Below, one piece after another: positions 25,048 to 34,002 of a DNA stretch of 64,000 nucleotides. Each line of letters starts with the position of its first letter. Positions within the stretch are counted from its first letter, which is position 1. The notes beneath the pieces were generated by a model. The model made no database searches. It had not been told where the DNA came from and saw only the letters and a list, made by a program, of their open reading frames with translations. The position numbers were made by a program, and so were the translations under genes. The DNA comes from JANSWP01 sp041941305 (GTDB taxonomy: Bacteria; Bacteroidota; Bacteroidia; Chitinophagales; Saprospiraceae), in NCBI GenBank assembly GCA_041941305.1, contig JBGTQJ010000051.1, positions 1 through 64,000 on the forward strand, in the 5' to 3' direction.

Positions 25048-25506
25048 ATGAAAACTTTAAAAAAACACAGCACAAATGAACGCCCTGTCATCAACACAGC
25101 ATCATTGCCGGACATCATCTTTATCCTATTGTTTTTCTTTATGGTGGTCATGGTGATGCGTAATTCTGAACTACTCCTGGAAGTGCAATTACCTAAAGCG
25201 ACAGAATTGGATAAGCTGCAAAAGAAATCTTTGATCAACCATATTTACATCGGTAAACCAAAAGACAGGCGTTTTGGTGATGTCCCAAAAATTCAAATCA
25301 ATGATGCTTTTGTGTCAGTAGATGAAATTGGAGATGCTGCGCTCCATTTTTCCAATGGGGTTCCGGAATATTTAAAGCCTAAAGTCATTCATTCTTTGAA
25401 AGTGGATGAAGACGCCCATATGGGGATTGTGACTGATGTGAAACTGGAACTGAGGAAAGCCAACCAGTTGAAAGTGAATTATGCTGTGAATGAAAAGGAG
25501 TATTGA
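25048..25506 (+). CDS. exbD: ExbD/TolR family energy-transduction protein (2)
   Basis: The 152-residue product has the same layout as its neighbour: a polar N-terminus, a helix containing the conserved Asp (SLPDIIFILLFFFMVVMVM) and a periplasmic domain ending DVKLELRKANQLKVNYAV. Paired exbD genes are normal in Bacteroidota, where both usually follow exbB. The two proteins differ clearly in their periplasmic parts, so they are not a recent duplication. ExbB must be supplied from another locus. Confidence 0.9.
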   Translation: MKTLKKHSTNERPVINTASLPDIIFILLFFFMVVMVMRNSELLLEVQLPKATELDKLQKKSLINHIYIGKPKDRRFGDVPKIQINDAFVSVDEIGDAALHFSNGVPEYLKPKVIHSLKVDEDAHMGIVTDVKLELRKANQLKVNYAVNEKEY

Positions 25507-25527
25507 GAAAGCCTATGGCTATCGGGG

Positions 25528-26535
25528 TTATTTTTTGGGTAATACGACTTCAAATTCTTTGACGGGGGTTTTATCTGTCCAATTGCCCAGGTTTCTTTGT
25601 TGCCGGGTATTGCCAAAGGCATATTCGCACCATTCACCGGTGGTGGAGCATTCCAGTAGGGCATCCAGGAATTTCCAATAGCCGTAAAAGTCAATGGCAT
25701 CCAAACTGGACATATAAAGTGCCCGGCTTACTGTTCTGTTTCGGTGACCGGAGTCAAAATCTTTATCCAGACTGTAGGATTCATTGTGGTAGGCACTCAA
25801 CTTTGGATTGCCATGTCCGTCGCGAGATTGTCTGACGAGATTTCGATATTTCACATTTGTAGCCTCTTCAAAAATTTGGACTCCCAACTCATCGCCTACT
25901 ACGTAATCATCTTCACTCACGACTATTAGCATTTTGACATCAGCAGGCATATCTGCATAGCTTTTCAACCGTCCCATACTTACAAATCCGGTACCTGGAG
26001 CGCATAGTAGCAAAACTTTTGGCTCGGGAATTTTATATTTTTCAAAATTGATAGCTAAATCTGTAGCTATTGCACCACCAAAAGAATGACCTACAATTGC
26101 CAAAGGCTCTACAATTGGTTTCACATGTTCCTCTTTTTTCAATTCTTCCAGTGCATCTTGAATAGCAATACTTACATTCTTTGCAAACATATTCGGCAAG
26201 GGGCTCAACAAATGCTCCTGATAGCGCGGAAACAAAACGATGTTGCCTTTTCTGACTAAATGCTTTATCCACTTGCCATATATCATTGGGTTCAATGCCC
26301 CGTAGCCATGTACAAAAACCACCAGCCTTGCTGAATCTGGTTGTGGCATTCTAGGCTCAAAGAGCCAATAACCGTCTGCTTTTTTCGCAAAATCCTGAAA
26401 GAAAATGGAATCGTGAACATATTCGGTTCCCCCTGGACCAGTAAGTGGTTGTTCAGGTGGAATTATGACTTCCTGTGCATGTGAAAAGATAGAGGTTAGT
26501 AGGAAAAGTAAAATTGCAAATTTCGTGAGATTCAT
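25528..26535 (-). CDS. Secreted alpha/beta hydrolase (esterase-like)
   Basis: The 335-residue product has a signal peptide (MNLTKFAILLFLLTSIFSHA) and an alpha/beta hydrolase domain. It shows the oxyanion strand VVFVHGYGA, the nucleophile elbow GHSFGG (Ser near residue 151) and an acidic loop VVSEDDYVVGDE. The histidine is probably the one in DSGHRNR or DGHGNPK. This resembles dienelactone-hydrolase-like or PET-hydrolase-like secreted esterases in outline, but the substrate cannot be told. It converges with the second exbD, 21 bases apart. Confidence 0.78.
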   Translation of the reverse strand: MNLTKFAILLFLLTSIFSHAQEVIIPPEQPLTGPGGTEYVHDSIFFQDFAKKADGYWLFEPRMPQPDSARLVVFVHGYGALNPMIYGKWIKHLVRKGNIVLFPRYQEHLLSPLPNMFAKNVSIAIQDALEELKKEEHVKPIVEPLAIVGHSFGGAIATDLAINFEKYKIPEPKVLLLCAPGTGFVSMGRLKSYADMPADVKMLIVVSEDDYVVGDELGVQIFEEATNVKYRNLVRQSRDGHGNPKLSAYHNESYSLDKDFDSGHRNRTVSRALYMSSLDAIDFYGYWKFLDALLECSTTGEWCEYAFGNTRQQRNLGNWTDKTPVKEFEVVLPKK

Positions 26536-26744
26536 TTAATGAGATTCTTATTATCCAAGTAGATCTAACAAGTTTATACTAAGAGTATGTCTAAAAAAAA
26601 GCAAGATAAATTTACCTATTTATGCTCGATTGAAAAAAAGAAAACCTGAAAGGTCATTGCTTAACGTGAATAAAAACATCCAATTCCTCAAATCGTTGCA
26701 AATAGCCCACTTTTCAAACTTAAATAAACACAACAAAATAACCT
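26536..26744. other. AT-rich spacer, no gene seen
   Basis: The first part of the spacer between the divergent esterase and gpsA genes holds no recognisable gene, repeat or terminator. It presumably contains the esterase promoter. Confidence 0.4.
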
Positions 26745-26848
26745 TATCATTTCGTCAAATAAGAGAAGACTGAATGTCTGATAAGACAAGAAGTTGAGCT
26801 TAATTTAATGAAATCAAATGGATAAAGTTGTTTTTTAATCACTACTAA
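26745..26848 (+). repeat. Leader element shared with crtB (copy 2)
   Basis: This is the counterpart of 8556-8662. Identical blocks include CAAATAAG, CTGATAAGA, GAAGTTGAGCTTAATT, GAAATCAAA and TTTTTAATCACTACTAA. In both cases the element ends at an ATG and points to the downstream gene. Here a promoter-like box and a hairpin follow before the true gpsA start. Confidence 0.75.
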
Positions 26849-26860
26849 ATGTACATTTAC
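26827..26860 (+). promoter_or_regulatory. Probable gpsA promoter
   Basis: GTTG (26827-26830) and TACATTTAC (26852-26860) are 21 bases apart, close to the Bacteroidota TTTG / TAnnTTTG pair with one mismatch in the second box. Transcription would begin just before the inverted repeat at 26870. Confidence 0.4.
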
Positions 26861-26869
26861 GCCCCTTTT

Positions 26870-26940
26870 TTAATGAATAATGAAGGAATGAATAATTATT
26901 TCGTCATTATTTATTCCTTCATTATTCACTATTCATTAAA
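26870..26940. repeat. Long inverted repeat in the gpsA leader
   Basis: Arms 26876-26896 and 26906-26926 pair over 21 bp with a single G-T, around a 9-base loop. Further ATTCATTA units flank them. The structure ends only 16 bases before the gpsA start codon, so it should affect translation. Its unit (ATTATTCATTC) is a local short repeat, and it creates the false N-terminal extension of the frame. Confidence 0.75.
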
Positions 26941-26941
26941 A

Positions 26942-27973
26942 ATGGTCGGTGTCATTGGAGTTGGAAGTTTCGGTACAGCAATTGCCAATTTGTTGGCCTA
27001 CAATACGGATGTGATTTTGTATAGCCGCAAGCCCCAATTGATTGATGCCATCAATACCCACCATTTTCATCCCGATTTAAAGGTCAAAGTAGCTGAAAAC
27101 GTAGTATTGACCGGGAGTTTAGAAGAAGTCGCAGAAAAATGCACTTTGATATTTCCCGTTGTACCTTCCGAAAATTTTCGGGCAATGATGCAGGACTTGT
27201 CACCTTTTCTGCGTCCGTATCACATGATCATACATGGAACAAAAGGATTTGATTTGAAGGGTTTAACGGATGAAGACCTGCAAAATGGAAGAGTTACCAG
27301 AGCCAATTTTTGCACCATGAGTGAGATCATTCGACAAGAAAGTGTGGTCGTTCGGGTGGGTTGTCTTTCAGGACCCAATTTGGCAAATGAGATTTTTGAT
27401 GGACAGCCTACTGCAACGGTTATTGGCAGCAAGTTCGATGAAGTCATTCAAGCAGGAATGAAGGTGTTGAACAGCAAACATTTTCAGGTATTTGGAACCC
27501 ATGAGATTTTGGGCGCTGAATTGGCTGGAGCACTAAAAAACATGATTGCCATTGGTTCAGGAATTTTGAGGGGATTGGGTATGGGGAAAAATATTCAGGC
27601 ATTGCTGGTGACCAGAGGGTTGATGGAAATGATCAATTTTGGAAAAGCCCTGGGTACTTCTCCCAAAGCATTTGTAGGTACTGCGGGTATCGGTGATTTG
27701 GTATGTACCAGTACCAGTGAAAAAAGCCGAAATTTTACATTTGGAAAACGTTTGGGACAGGGCGAAAAAGTAGATGAAATAAAAGCTTCTATGCCCGAAT
27801 TGGCAGAAGGAGTCCGAACCATTAAAATCGCCAAACACCTGGCAGATCATTATGGTTTACATGTCCCAATTACCCAAATGCTTTATAGAGTGGTCTATGA
27901 AGGATACGACATTAGCAAAGGCATTGAGTTTTTGATGCGTTACCCCTATTATGTAGATGTGGATTTTTTATAA
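26942..27973 (+). CDS. gpsA: Glycerol-3-phosphate dehydrogenase [NAD(P)+]
   Basis: GpsA reduces dihydroxyacetone phosphate to sn-glycerol-3-phosphate for phospholipid synthesis. The ATG at 26942 places the Rossmann motif GVIGVGSFGTAIANLLA at residue 3, as in the family; the longer frame is repeat-encoded. Other signatures are PSENFRAMM, GTKGFD, GCLSGPNLANEI, the catalytic Lys in ALKNMIAIGSGI and GTAGIGDLVCTSTSEKSRNFTFG. The length of 343 residues is normal. Expression is likely influenced by the hairpin in its leader. Confidence 0.96.
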   Translation: MVGVIGVGSFGTAIANLLAYNTDVILYSRKPQLIDAINTHHFHPDLKVKVAENVVLTGSLEEVAEKCTLIFPVVPSENFRAMMQDLSPFLRPYHMIIHGTKGFDLKGLTDEDLQNGRVTRANFCTMSEIIRQESVVVRVGCLSGPNLANEIFDGQPTATVIGSKFDEVIQAGMKVLNSKHFQVFGTHEILGAELAGALKNMIAIGSGILRGLGMGKNIQALLVTRGLMEMINFGKALGTSPKAFVGTAGIGDLVCTSTSEKSRNFTFGKRLGQGEKVDEIKASMPELAEGVRTIKIAKHLADHYGLHVPITQMLYRVVYEGYDISKGIEFLMRYPYYVDVDFL

Positions 27974-28077
27974 TTTGTGTGTTTAAGTTTTGAACTTATC
28001 AAGTCTTTATACTTATTTTAATCTTTTAGTTTCATTTGAAGTAGCACTTGTATTTAAACTTGAACTTGAACTTTCCA

Positions 28078-29139
28078 ATGAGTCTACGTCCAAAATTTGA
28101 TCTTGAAAATTGTCCAAACTGTGAATTTCCATTACCGGAAGCAGCACATTATTGCCCCGCTTGTGGGCAAAGGAGAACAGATGGACGCATTACTTTTCGA
28201 GAGATGATGACGGAATTTGCCGATGCGCTATTTAATCTGGATTCTCGCCTGTTCAACACCATTTTTGCATTGTTTATTCCCGGCAAATTGACGAATGAAT
28301 ATTTTTTAGGGAAACACAAACGCTACCTGCATCCCTTGCGAATTTTTCTATTTATGACCATTGGTTTAATCGCCGCAGCTACTTTTGGAATAGGAGATCC
28401 TGATTTTATGGGTATTGGTGATGAAATCAATCGTAAACGAGCCCAACACGATGAATATACTTTGATGATGGAAGTGGATTCGAGTATTGAGTTGACGGCA
28501 AAGGAATTTCCATCCAGGGAAGTGCGTACTGCAATGGATTCTTTGAAAAAAGATTTATTTACCGGACGAAGACTGAAATCCTCCCGAGATAGTCTTGACC
28601 TGGCAAGAAGTTTTAATTTCACTGGCTTTGAAAGGTTGATGATAGCCTGGACGGATTTGGATAACCTTTCCCCGGATTCCATTTTGACCAAATATGGAAT
28701 TACCTCCACAAAAAACCGTTTATTGGTTGGACAACAAATTCGATTGGCGACTAAAGGGCAAAATTTTGGATTTTACCTGATTGGAAATGGCTCCTGGATG
28801 GTATTTTTTATGATGCCATTCCTTGCGTTGTTTTTAAAACTCCTCTATTATCGACGCGGCTATTATTATGTCGAGCATATTATTTTTTCATTTCATACAC
28901 ACAGTTTTGCTTTTCTATTATACATCATTATGATACTATTTGGAGGATATGCTCCAGGTTGGATAATTGGAGGAGGCTTTGTCGTGTTGATTATCTACCT
29001 ATATATCGCTATGCTCAAAGTTTATAAACAGGGGAAAATCAAAACTTTTATCAAATACATCTTAATTAATACCTTGTATATTTTAGTCTTATCTATGGCT
29101 GTAGCATGTACGGCCTTGTTGAGTTTTGCTTTGTTCTGA
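28078..29139 (+). CDS. DUF3667-like membrane protein with zinc ribbon
   Basis: The ATG at 28078 is preferred because the 10 upstream codons of the frame are translated TTGAAC repeat (28056-28071). The 353-residue product starts with a CPNC/CPAC zinc ribbon (CPNCEFPLPEAAHYCPACGQRR). It continues with an amphipathic region, the segment GKHKRYLHPLRIFLFMTIGL and three or four further membrane helices in the C-terminal half. This layout matches the DUF3667 family widespread in Bacteroidota; its function is unknown. It follows gpsA on the same strand after about 100 bases. Confidence 0.75.
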   Translation: MSLRPKFDLENCPNCEFPLPEAAHYCPACGQRRTDGRITFREMMTEFADALFNLDSRLFNTIFALFIPGKLTNEYFLGKHKRYLHPLRIFLFMTIGLIAAATFGIGDPDFMGIGDEINRKRAQHDEYTLMMEVDSSIELTAKEFPSREVRTAMDSLKKDLFTGRRLKSSRDSLDLARSFNFTGFERLMIAWTDLDNLSPDSILTKYGITSTKNRLLVGQQIRLATKGQNFGFYLIGNGSWMVFFMMPFLALFLKLLYYRRGYYYVEHIIFSFHTHSFAFLLYIIMILFGGYAPGWIIGGGFVVLIIYLYIAMLKVYKQGKIKTFIKYILINTLYILVLSMAVACTALLSFALF

Positions 29140-29156
29140 ACTATAAGATACTTTCT

Positions 29157-29243
29157 AATTCTCAAATTCTCAAATTCTCAAATTCTCAAATTCTCAAATT
29201 CTCAAATTCTCAAATTCTCAAATTCTCAAATTCTCAAATTCTC
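29157..29243. repeat. Perfect tandem array of AAATTCTC (about 11 copies)
   Basis: Ten identical 8-base units run from 29164 to 29243, preceded by a 7-base partial copy. The array is perfect, which implies recent expansion or strong homogenisation. It lies after a stop codon and about 100 bases before the histidine kinase gene, between TTTCTAATTCTC and CACACGC. Confidence 0.97.
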
Positions 29244-29346
29244 ACACGCTTTAACCTCAAGCCAGAAAAGACTTTTTTGAATTTCTTTCCACCTTTGCGG
29301 AAGAAATAACCTGGAAGGAATTAAAGTATTATTTTTACAAAAAGAA

Positions 29347-31485
29347 TTGTGTTTACAATCCGCTTACAAACGAAAATTACACGTGCTACAAAAGAACCTC
29401 CTCATATTTCTTTTTTCATTTCTCCTTCTTGAAATTACCTCCCTTCAAGCCCAACATGAAGATGTTATTGATCAAATAGAATCCCTGCTTGTAAAAGACG
29501 AAATTACTACGAATGATAAACCTGACAGCACCATTGCCAGGGGGCAAAAAGTATTGAACCTTGCTCAAAGGGTGGGGCATAGAAAATATGAAGGAGAGGG
29601 ACATTTTGAAATAGGTCGGGGCTATATGGGGAAAGGGCAGTGGTTGGAAGCACATGAATCATTTCAAACTGCAAAAGACATTTTTCACAATATTGGTGAT
29701 TCTTTGGCGATGGCAGCTGTGCTTAACCAAATGGGCTATTCTTTTCAGGCAATGAGGCAATACGACAAAGCTTTGGAAAGTGTACTCAATGCGCTGCGGT
29801 TGAGGAAAAAATTTAATGCAGAAAAAAGATTGGTAGCTTCTTCTGAAGGAGGCATTGGATTTATTTATCAAAATATCGGAGATCTGGAAAAAGCGATGGA
29901 GCATCATATGAAAGCATTGGACTTGCGCAGAAGCTTGAAAAAACCACCCAGAATAGGTATAGGCTTGAGTATGAAAAACCTGGGTGTCGTTCATTTTAAA
30001 AAAGGAGAATATGAAATAGCTCTGAAATATTTGAAAGAAGCTCTGGATACGTTCATGTTAAATGATAACCGCCAGTTTATTAGAAGTACTCGCATTCAGA
30101 TAGGAGATGTATTGATGGCTCAAAACAAACTGCAAGAGGCAGAAAGAGAATATTTAATTTCCCAAAAAATGGCAGATGAAACGGGCGGGGTGGGTACCAA
30201 AGCCCGCTCCTATAGCCGTTTGGGGCGCGTATATCAAAAAATGGGGGAGTATCAAAAAGCAATAGATTGGTTAACAAAATCTGTTGAGTTTGCAGAACAA
30301 AGTGGCGACCGCAAAATCTTAACGGATAACATCTATCAACCTCTTGCTGAAGCATTGTTTGAGGTGGGGGCAACGGAAAAAGCCTTTCTATTCCTTCAAA
30401 AACATGCAATCCTTCAAGACAGTGTGTACAGTGAAGAATCTGCCAAGCGAACTGCCCTTCTAAAAACGGAATACGAAACAGATTTAATTGAAAAAGAAAA
30501 TCAAAACCTTCGTTCCCAACAGGAGCTCCGAGTTCGGGAAAGGAATTATTTGATTCTTGGCTTAGGTCTGGTTTTAATCCTCCTGTTTTTGATTTTTAGA
30601 GAAAATCGCCAGCGCAAAAAAGCCTTCAATCATTTGTTGAAAGAAAAAAACAAAACCGAAAGTTTATTGCAAGAACTCAAAGATGCTCAAATGCAATTGA
30701 TTCAATCTGAAAAAATGGCTTCTTTGGGTTTGCTCACGGCTGGCATAGCCCATGAAATAAATAATCCCATCAATTTTATTGCCTCCAATGTTCAAGCACT
30801 AAAACTCGATTTTCAGGAAATTCAGCAATTACTGGAGAAAGTAAAAAAGCTGGAAAGTGGCGTGACTTCCGCCGAAATCATAGCCCTGGAAAAAACATTG
30901 AACTCTCAGTTCTTGCAAGAAGAAATTGATGAATTGATTGGGGGCATTGAAAGAGGAGCTGAAAGAACACAGCATATTATTTCAGGGTTGCGAACGTTTA
31001 GCCGCGATGTTGGGGAAAATTTTGCAGAAGCAAATATCCACGAGGGCTTGGATGCCACTTTGATACTTTTGAGTAACAAATTCAGACACCAAATCAATGT
31101 CCATAAAAAATATGGAAATCTGCCTTTTGTCAATTGCCAATTTGAGAAAATCAATCAGGTTTTTATGAATGTATTGAGCAATGCTATTGATGCAATAGAT
31201 GGAGAGGGAGACATTCACATTACGACCAGGTATCTCAAAAAAAATAATGAGGTGAGCATTAGTATTAAAGATTCAGGAAAGGGAATGAATGAAGTGACCC
31301 GCCAACGAATATTTGAACCCTTTTACACAACCAAAGATATTGGCAAAGGAACTGGGTTGGGTCTAGCCATTAGCTACGGGATAATTGAGAAACACAAAGG
31401 AAGAATGGAAGTGATAAGCGATGAAGGGAAAGGGACGGAATTTGTGATATCACTTCCAGTTTCCTTAGAGGGTGCTAAAAAATGA
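29347..31485 (+). CDS. TPR-containing sensor histidine kinase
   Basis: From the TTG at 29347 the product has 712 residues; a GTG at 29383 is an alternative that places the signal peptide (LLIFLFSFLLLEITSLQAQ) closer to the start. About six or seven tetratricopeptide repeats (residues 60-360) would lie outside the cytoplasm. A membrane helix (LILGLGLVLILLFLIF) and a coiled coil follow, then the kinase core: the phospho-acceptor H469 in AGIAHEINNPINF, the N box NVLSNAIDAI, and GKGMNEVTRQRIFEPF with GKGTGLGLAIS. It has no adjacent response regulator, so it is an orphan kinase, perhaps sensing a peptide or protein. Confidence 0.88.
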   Translation: MCLQSAYKRKLHVLQKNLLIFLFSFLLLEITSLQAQHEDVIDQIESLLVKDEITTNDKPDSTIARGQKVLNLAQRVGHRKYEGEGHFEIGRGYMGKGQWLEAHESFQTAKDIFHNIGDSLAMAAVLNQMGYSFQAMRQYDKALESVLNALRLRKKFNAEKRLVASSEGGIGFIYQNIGDLEKAMEHHMKALDLRRSLKKPPRIGIGLSMKNLGVVHFKKGEYEIALKYLKEALDTFMLNDNRQFIRSTRIQIGDVLMAQNKLQEAEREYLISQKMADETGGVGTKARSYSRLGRVYQKMGEYQKAIDWLTKSVEFAEQSGDRKILTDNIYQPLAEALFEVGATEKAFLFLQKHAILQDSVYSEESAKRTALLKTEYETDLIEKENQNLRSQQELRVRERNYLILGLGLVLILLFLIFRENRQRKKAFNHLLKEKNKTESLLQELKDAQMQLIQSEKMASLGLLTAGIAHEINNPINFIASNVQALKLDFQEIQQLLEKVKKLESGVTSAEIIALEKTLNSQFLQEEIDELIGGIERGAERTQHIISGLRTFSRDVGENFAEANIHEGLDATLILLSNKFRHQINVHKKYGNLPFVNCQFEKINQVFMNVLSNAIDAIDGEGDIHITTRYLKKNNEVSISIKDSGKGMNEVTRQRIFEPFYTTKDIGKGTGLGLAISYGIIEKHKGRMEVISDEGKGTEFVISLPVSLEGAKK

Positions 31486-31520
31486 TTTGAATATTTGGAG
31501 GATTATTTCTTCCTTTGTTT

Positions 31521-33350
31521 TTAAAAATCCAAACTGAATTTAAGATTTACGATATGGTGCTCCTTAGACGCTGATAGTAGTATAGGCTCGTCTTGTTGGT
31601 TTAATTTGTCTAAATATATTCTCGGAGGAGCATTATCATATAGATATCGATATTCAAGAGCTATCCCGACTTTTTTATTCTGAAAATCATCCTCCTGGCT
31701 TAAATTGATATTTAAGGTGATTCTGGAATCCAGCCTCCAATCCATATTATCATCATCTATTCCATCAAAGTTTTCAGGACGTACCTCACTTTTATTTAAT
31801 TCCCAGAATTTCCATTGTAAAGGATAAATAATATATGGACGAAAACTGAGAGACCAATTATCAGAAATCCGCCAATCAAAAGTTGGTCGAACTTCTGCTC
31901 TAAGATCTTGGGTAGCATCAAACTCTCTGGAAAAGAATTGAATTAGGGTACTATCACCATCAATAAACTCAAGTGAATCGCTAGCCATCGTTTTTTCCGT
32001 TTCAGCAAAAACACCCACTAAAATGGCTAAGCGGCATTTACTGTATTTGGTAAGGATTGCAGTTTCTGTTCGCCTTTGAGCATTTTTCAAATCCTGTACA
32101 TCTTTTTTGGTAGGTTCCTTAAGCTCGGAGTCTTGACAGGCATCTTTTACACATCTATACCAATCCCGATTGGCAAAATCGTCTGAAAATTCTAGCGTGT
32201 ATAATTTTTTCTTTTTCTTATCTCCATCAGTTGTCATTTTCTTTTTCCACCACGACCAAATAAGGCCAGCGCCAACCTGATATCGCTGTTCAATTCCCAA
32301 AAATCTATCCGTAAATCGATTGAGAAAAATGAAATTTTCACGATAATATTCATATTTTTTATTGGGTTTTATGCTTGCATAATCCCGTCTGGGAAAATAG
32401 TCATAGGAGATAAACATATCAGACACATTTTCCTGAAACTGTCCATTGTTCACTTCAATTCTTACATCGGTTGAAAATTGGAATTCCCCCGGATAGGTAC
32501 CACGAGTAATTTTTATTCCCCCATTCAAATCGAATTTATTGATATCTCTTGAATCGTTTTTGTTAAAACCAAAAGTTGCTGTCCCCTTAAGTCTTTTTTG
32601 ATCTTCCTCTTGTTCCCGCAAAAATTTGACAGTCGTCCAAAAATTGTCAATTTCTTTTTTGTGTTTGGGGCTGCTAACATGCTGGCTTGATAAGCCAATG
32701 AATTTGTCTGCAATTTTTTGGATAGGCTGGGGGGCAGCAGTGGTGCCTGAAATTATTTCACGTTCAAAATTAAGGGTAAATACCAATTGTGATCTAAGGA
32801 ATCCTTTCGCAGGGATTGTATCAGAAATTTCAAAAATAAGTTTCGGGTTTGAAATTGAAATTAAACGAATATTAAGAATCAACGCATATTCTGAAGAATC
32901 ACCAAAAATCCAATCCCATGTTCCTGTGAGTAAAAGGTCAATATTTTGCCTTTCTAAGGCTTTAAAAAGATTTTGCCTAAAAAATGGCCTCGGGTATGGT
33001 TGAGCGAACAAGTGAATGGAATCTATTGAAATATTTTCCTCAAATTCTGAGTTATCCATTAGGTCAAAGTTTCTGCTTGAGGTATTGAGAATAGTCAAAA
33101 TATTGTTGGAGAGGGTAGAACCAATCTGAGCTTCTTTAAAGCCAGGATTTGTAATGGGTGAAATTGCCAATAAGTTTTGATTGTTTTCTTGAAAATATTT
33201 TATTGCTTCATTTCGGAGTTTTTCGCCTATTGATTGTAATTCTTGAATAAAAATTGGATTCTGAGAATTTAATTGATAAGCAAAAAACAAGAAAAATGAG
33301 ATAAAGATATATTTATTAAATATCGTTTTTGATGGTTTTAGAAGTATCAT
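31521..33350 (-). CDS. FlgO/CsgG-like domain fused to an outer-membrane barrel
   Basis: The 609-residue product has a signal peptide (about 1-29). The N-terminal third resembles the FlgO/CsgG/TolB-N type fold: a conserved-looking start ALIKY-like helix, GSTLSNNILTILNTSSRNFDLMD, then IDLLLTGTWDW and a lipid-side strand pattern. The C-terminal two thirds are beta-rich (RLKGTATFGFNKNDSRDINKFDLNGGIKI, ... IALEYRYLYDN) and end in LKFSLDF, as expected of an outer-membrane barrel. A lysine-rich cytosol-like loop (KKKMTTDGDKKKKK) lies between strands. It is the last gene of a three-gene minus-strand cassette and converges with the histidine kinase. Function unknown; the domain reading is by eye. Confidence 0.6.
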   Translation of the reverse strand: MILLKPSKTIFNKYIFISFFLFFAYQLNSQNPIFIQELQSIGEKLRNEAIKYFQENNQNLLAISPITNPGFKEAQIGSTLSNNILTILNTSSRNFDLMDNSEFEENISIDSIHLFAQPYPRPFFRQNLFKALERQNIDLLLTGTWDWIFGDSSEYALILNIRLISISNPKLIFEISDTIPAKGFLRSQLVFTLNFEREIISGTTAAPQPIQKIADKFIGLSSQHVSSPKHKKEIDNFWTTVKFLREQEEDQKRLKGTATFGFNKNDSRDINKFDLNGGIKITRGTYPGEFQFSTDVRIEVNNGQFQENVSDMFISYDYFPRRDYASIKPNKKYEYYRENFIFLNRFTDRFLGIEQRYQVGAGLIWSWWKKKMTTDGDKKKKKLYTLEFSDDFANRDWYRCVKDACQDSELKEPTKKDVQDLKNAQRRTETAILTKYSKCRLAILVGVFAETEKTMASDSLEFIDGDSTLIQFFSREFDATQDLRAEVRPTFDWRISDNWSLSFRPYIIYPLQWKFWELNKSEVRPENFDGIDDDNMDWRLDSRITLNINLSQEDDFQNKKVGIALEYRYLYDNAPPRIYLDKLNQQDEPILLSASKEHHIVNLKFSLDF

Positions 33351-33397
33351 TTTTAGAGGTTTGAATAGGTAGAAAATTCTATTATAGTTTCAAAGAA

Positions 33398-33973
33398 CTA
33401 TGGGCAAGGGTTGGTAAATTTTAGGGATTCATAAATAGTATTATCAACTCTAATTAATTCTTCAAAGTTTCTTAAAAATCGACTGTCCTGTGAATCAAGT
33501 TTTTTTATTCTGTAAACTTTTAATTCCAAGCTGACTGTTTCAGTTCCACGACCTATAACCCCCTTTATTTCCAATGCATGAGTGCTAATGTAATTTTGAC
33601 TGAGAGCTTTAATCCCATTGTTTCTCTCAGTAATTGTTCGATTTGCCTTCTGTGCATTGATTAGGGCTTCACTCTCCATAATAACTTTTATGGACTCATT
33701 TTCATAGCATGATTTGAACCCATTATTAAAATCACTGGTTAAATCAAATCTCAAGTCATCAGTTTTAAAATATTTGCTTTTTTTGTACGTGAAATTTCTA
33801 ATAAGAACAGAATCTGATTTGTATTTTAATAACTCACTCTTAAGTTCATTTCCTACATGTGCACCATATTGGAATACCATTGCTTTGAACTTGCAGGAAT
33901 TACATTGAGCTTTAATGTGAAATGAATGACCAATTGAAATACAGAAAAAAACAAAAACAATAAATTGTTTCAT
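33398..33973 (-). CDS. Secreted protein of the three-gene envelope cassette
   Basis: The 191-residue product has a signal peptide ending near HIKAQ before CNSC. The mature part has a helix with GAHVGNELKSELLKYKSD and a segment VIMESEALINAQKANRTITERNNGIKA. The later strands (THALEIKGVIGRGTETVSLELKVYRI) are reminiscent of the CsgG/FlgO-like fold seen in its two neighbours. Two Cys in a CNSC motif at the mature N-terminus could form a disulfide or, less likely, be lipidated. It is spaced 29 and 47 bases from its operon neighbours. I do not recognise a named family. Confidence 0.5.
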   Translation of the reverse strand: MKQFIVFVFFCISIGHSFHIKAQCNSCKFKAMVFQYGAHVGNELKSELLKYKSDSVLIRNFTYKKSKYFKTDDLRFDLTSDFNNGFKSCYENESIKVIMESEALINAQKANRTITERNNGIKALSQNYISTHALEIKGVIGRGTETVSLELKVYRIKKLDSQDSRFLRNFEELIRVDNTIYESLKFTNPCP

Positions 33974-34002
33974 GGTATTTTGATTTGAGGATTAATATTT
34001 CT

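Noticed and set aside
29106..29309. 67-codon plus-strand frame with QILKFSNS repeats
   Set aside because: It is a translation of the AAATTCTC array, not a protein.
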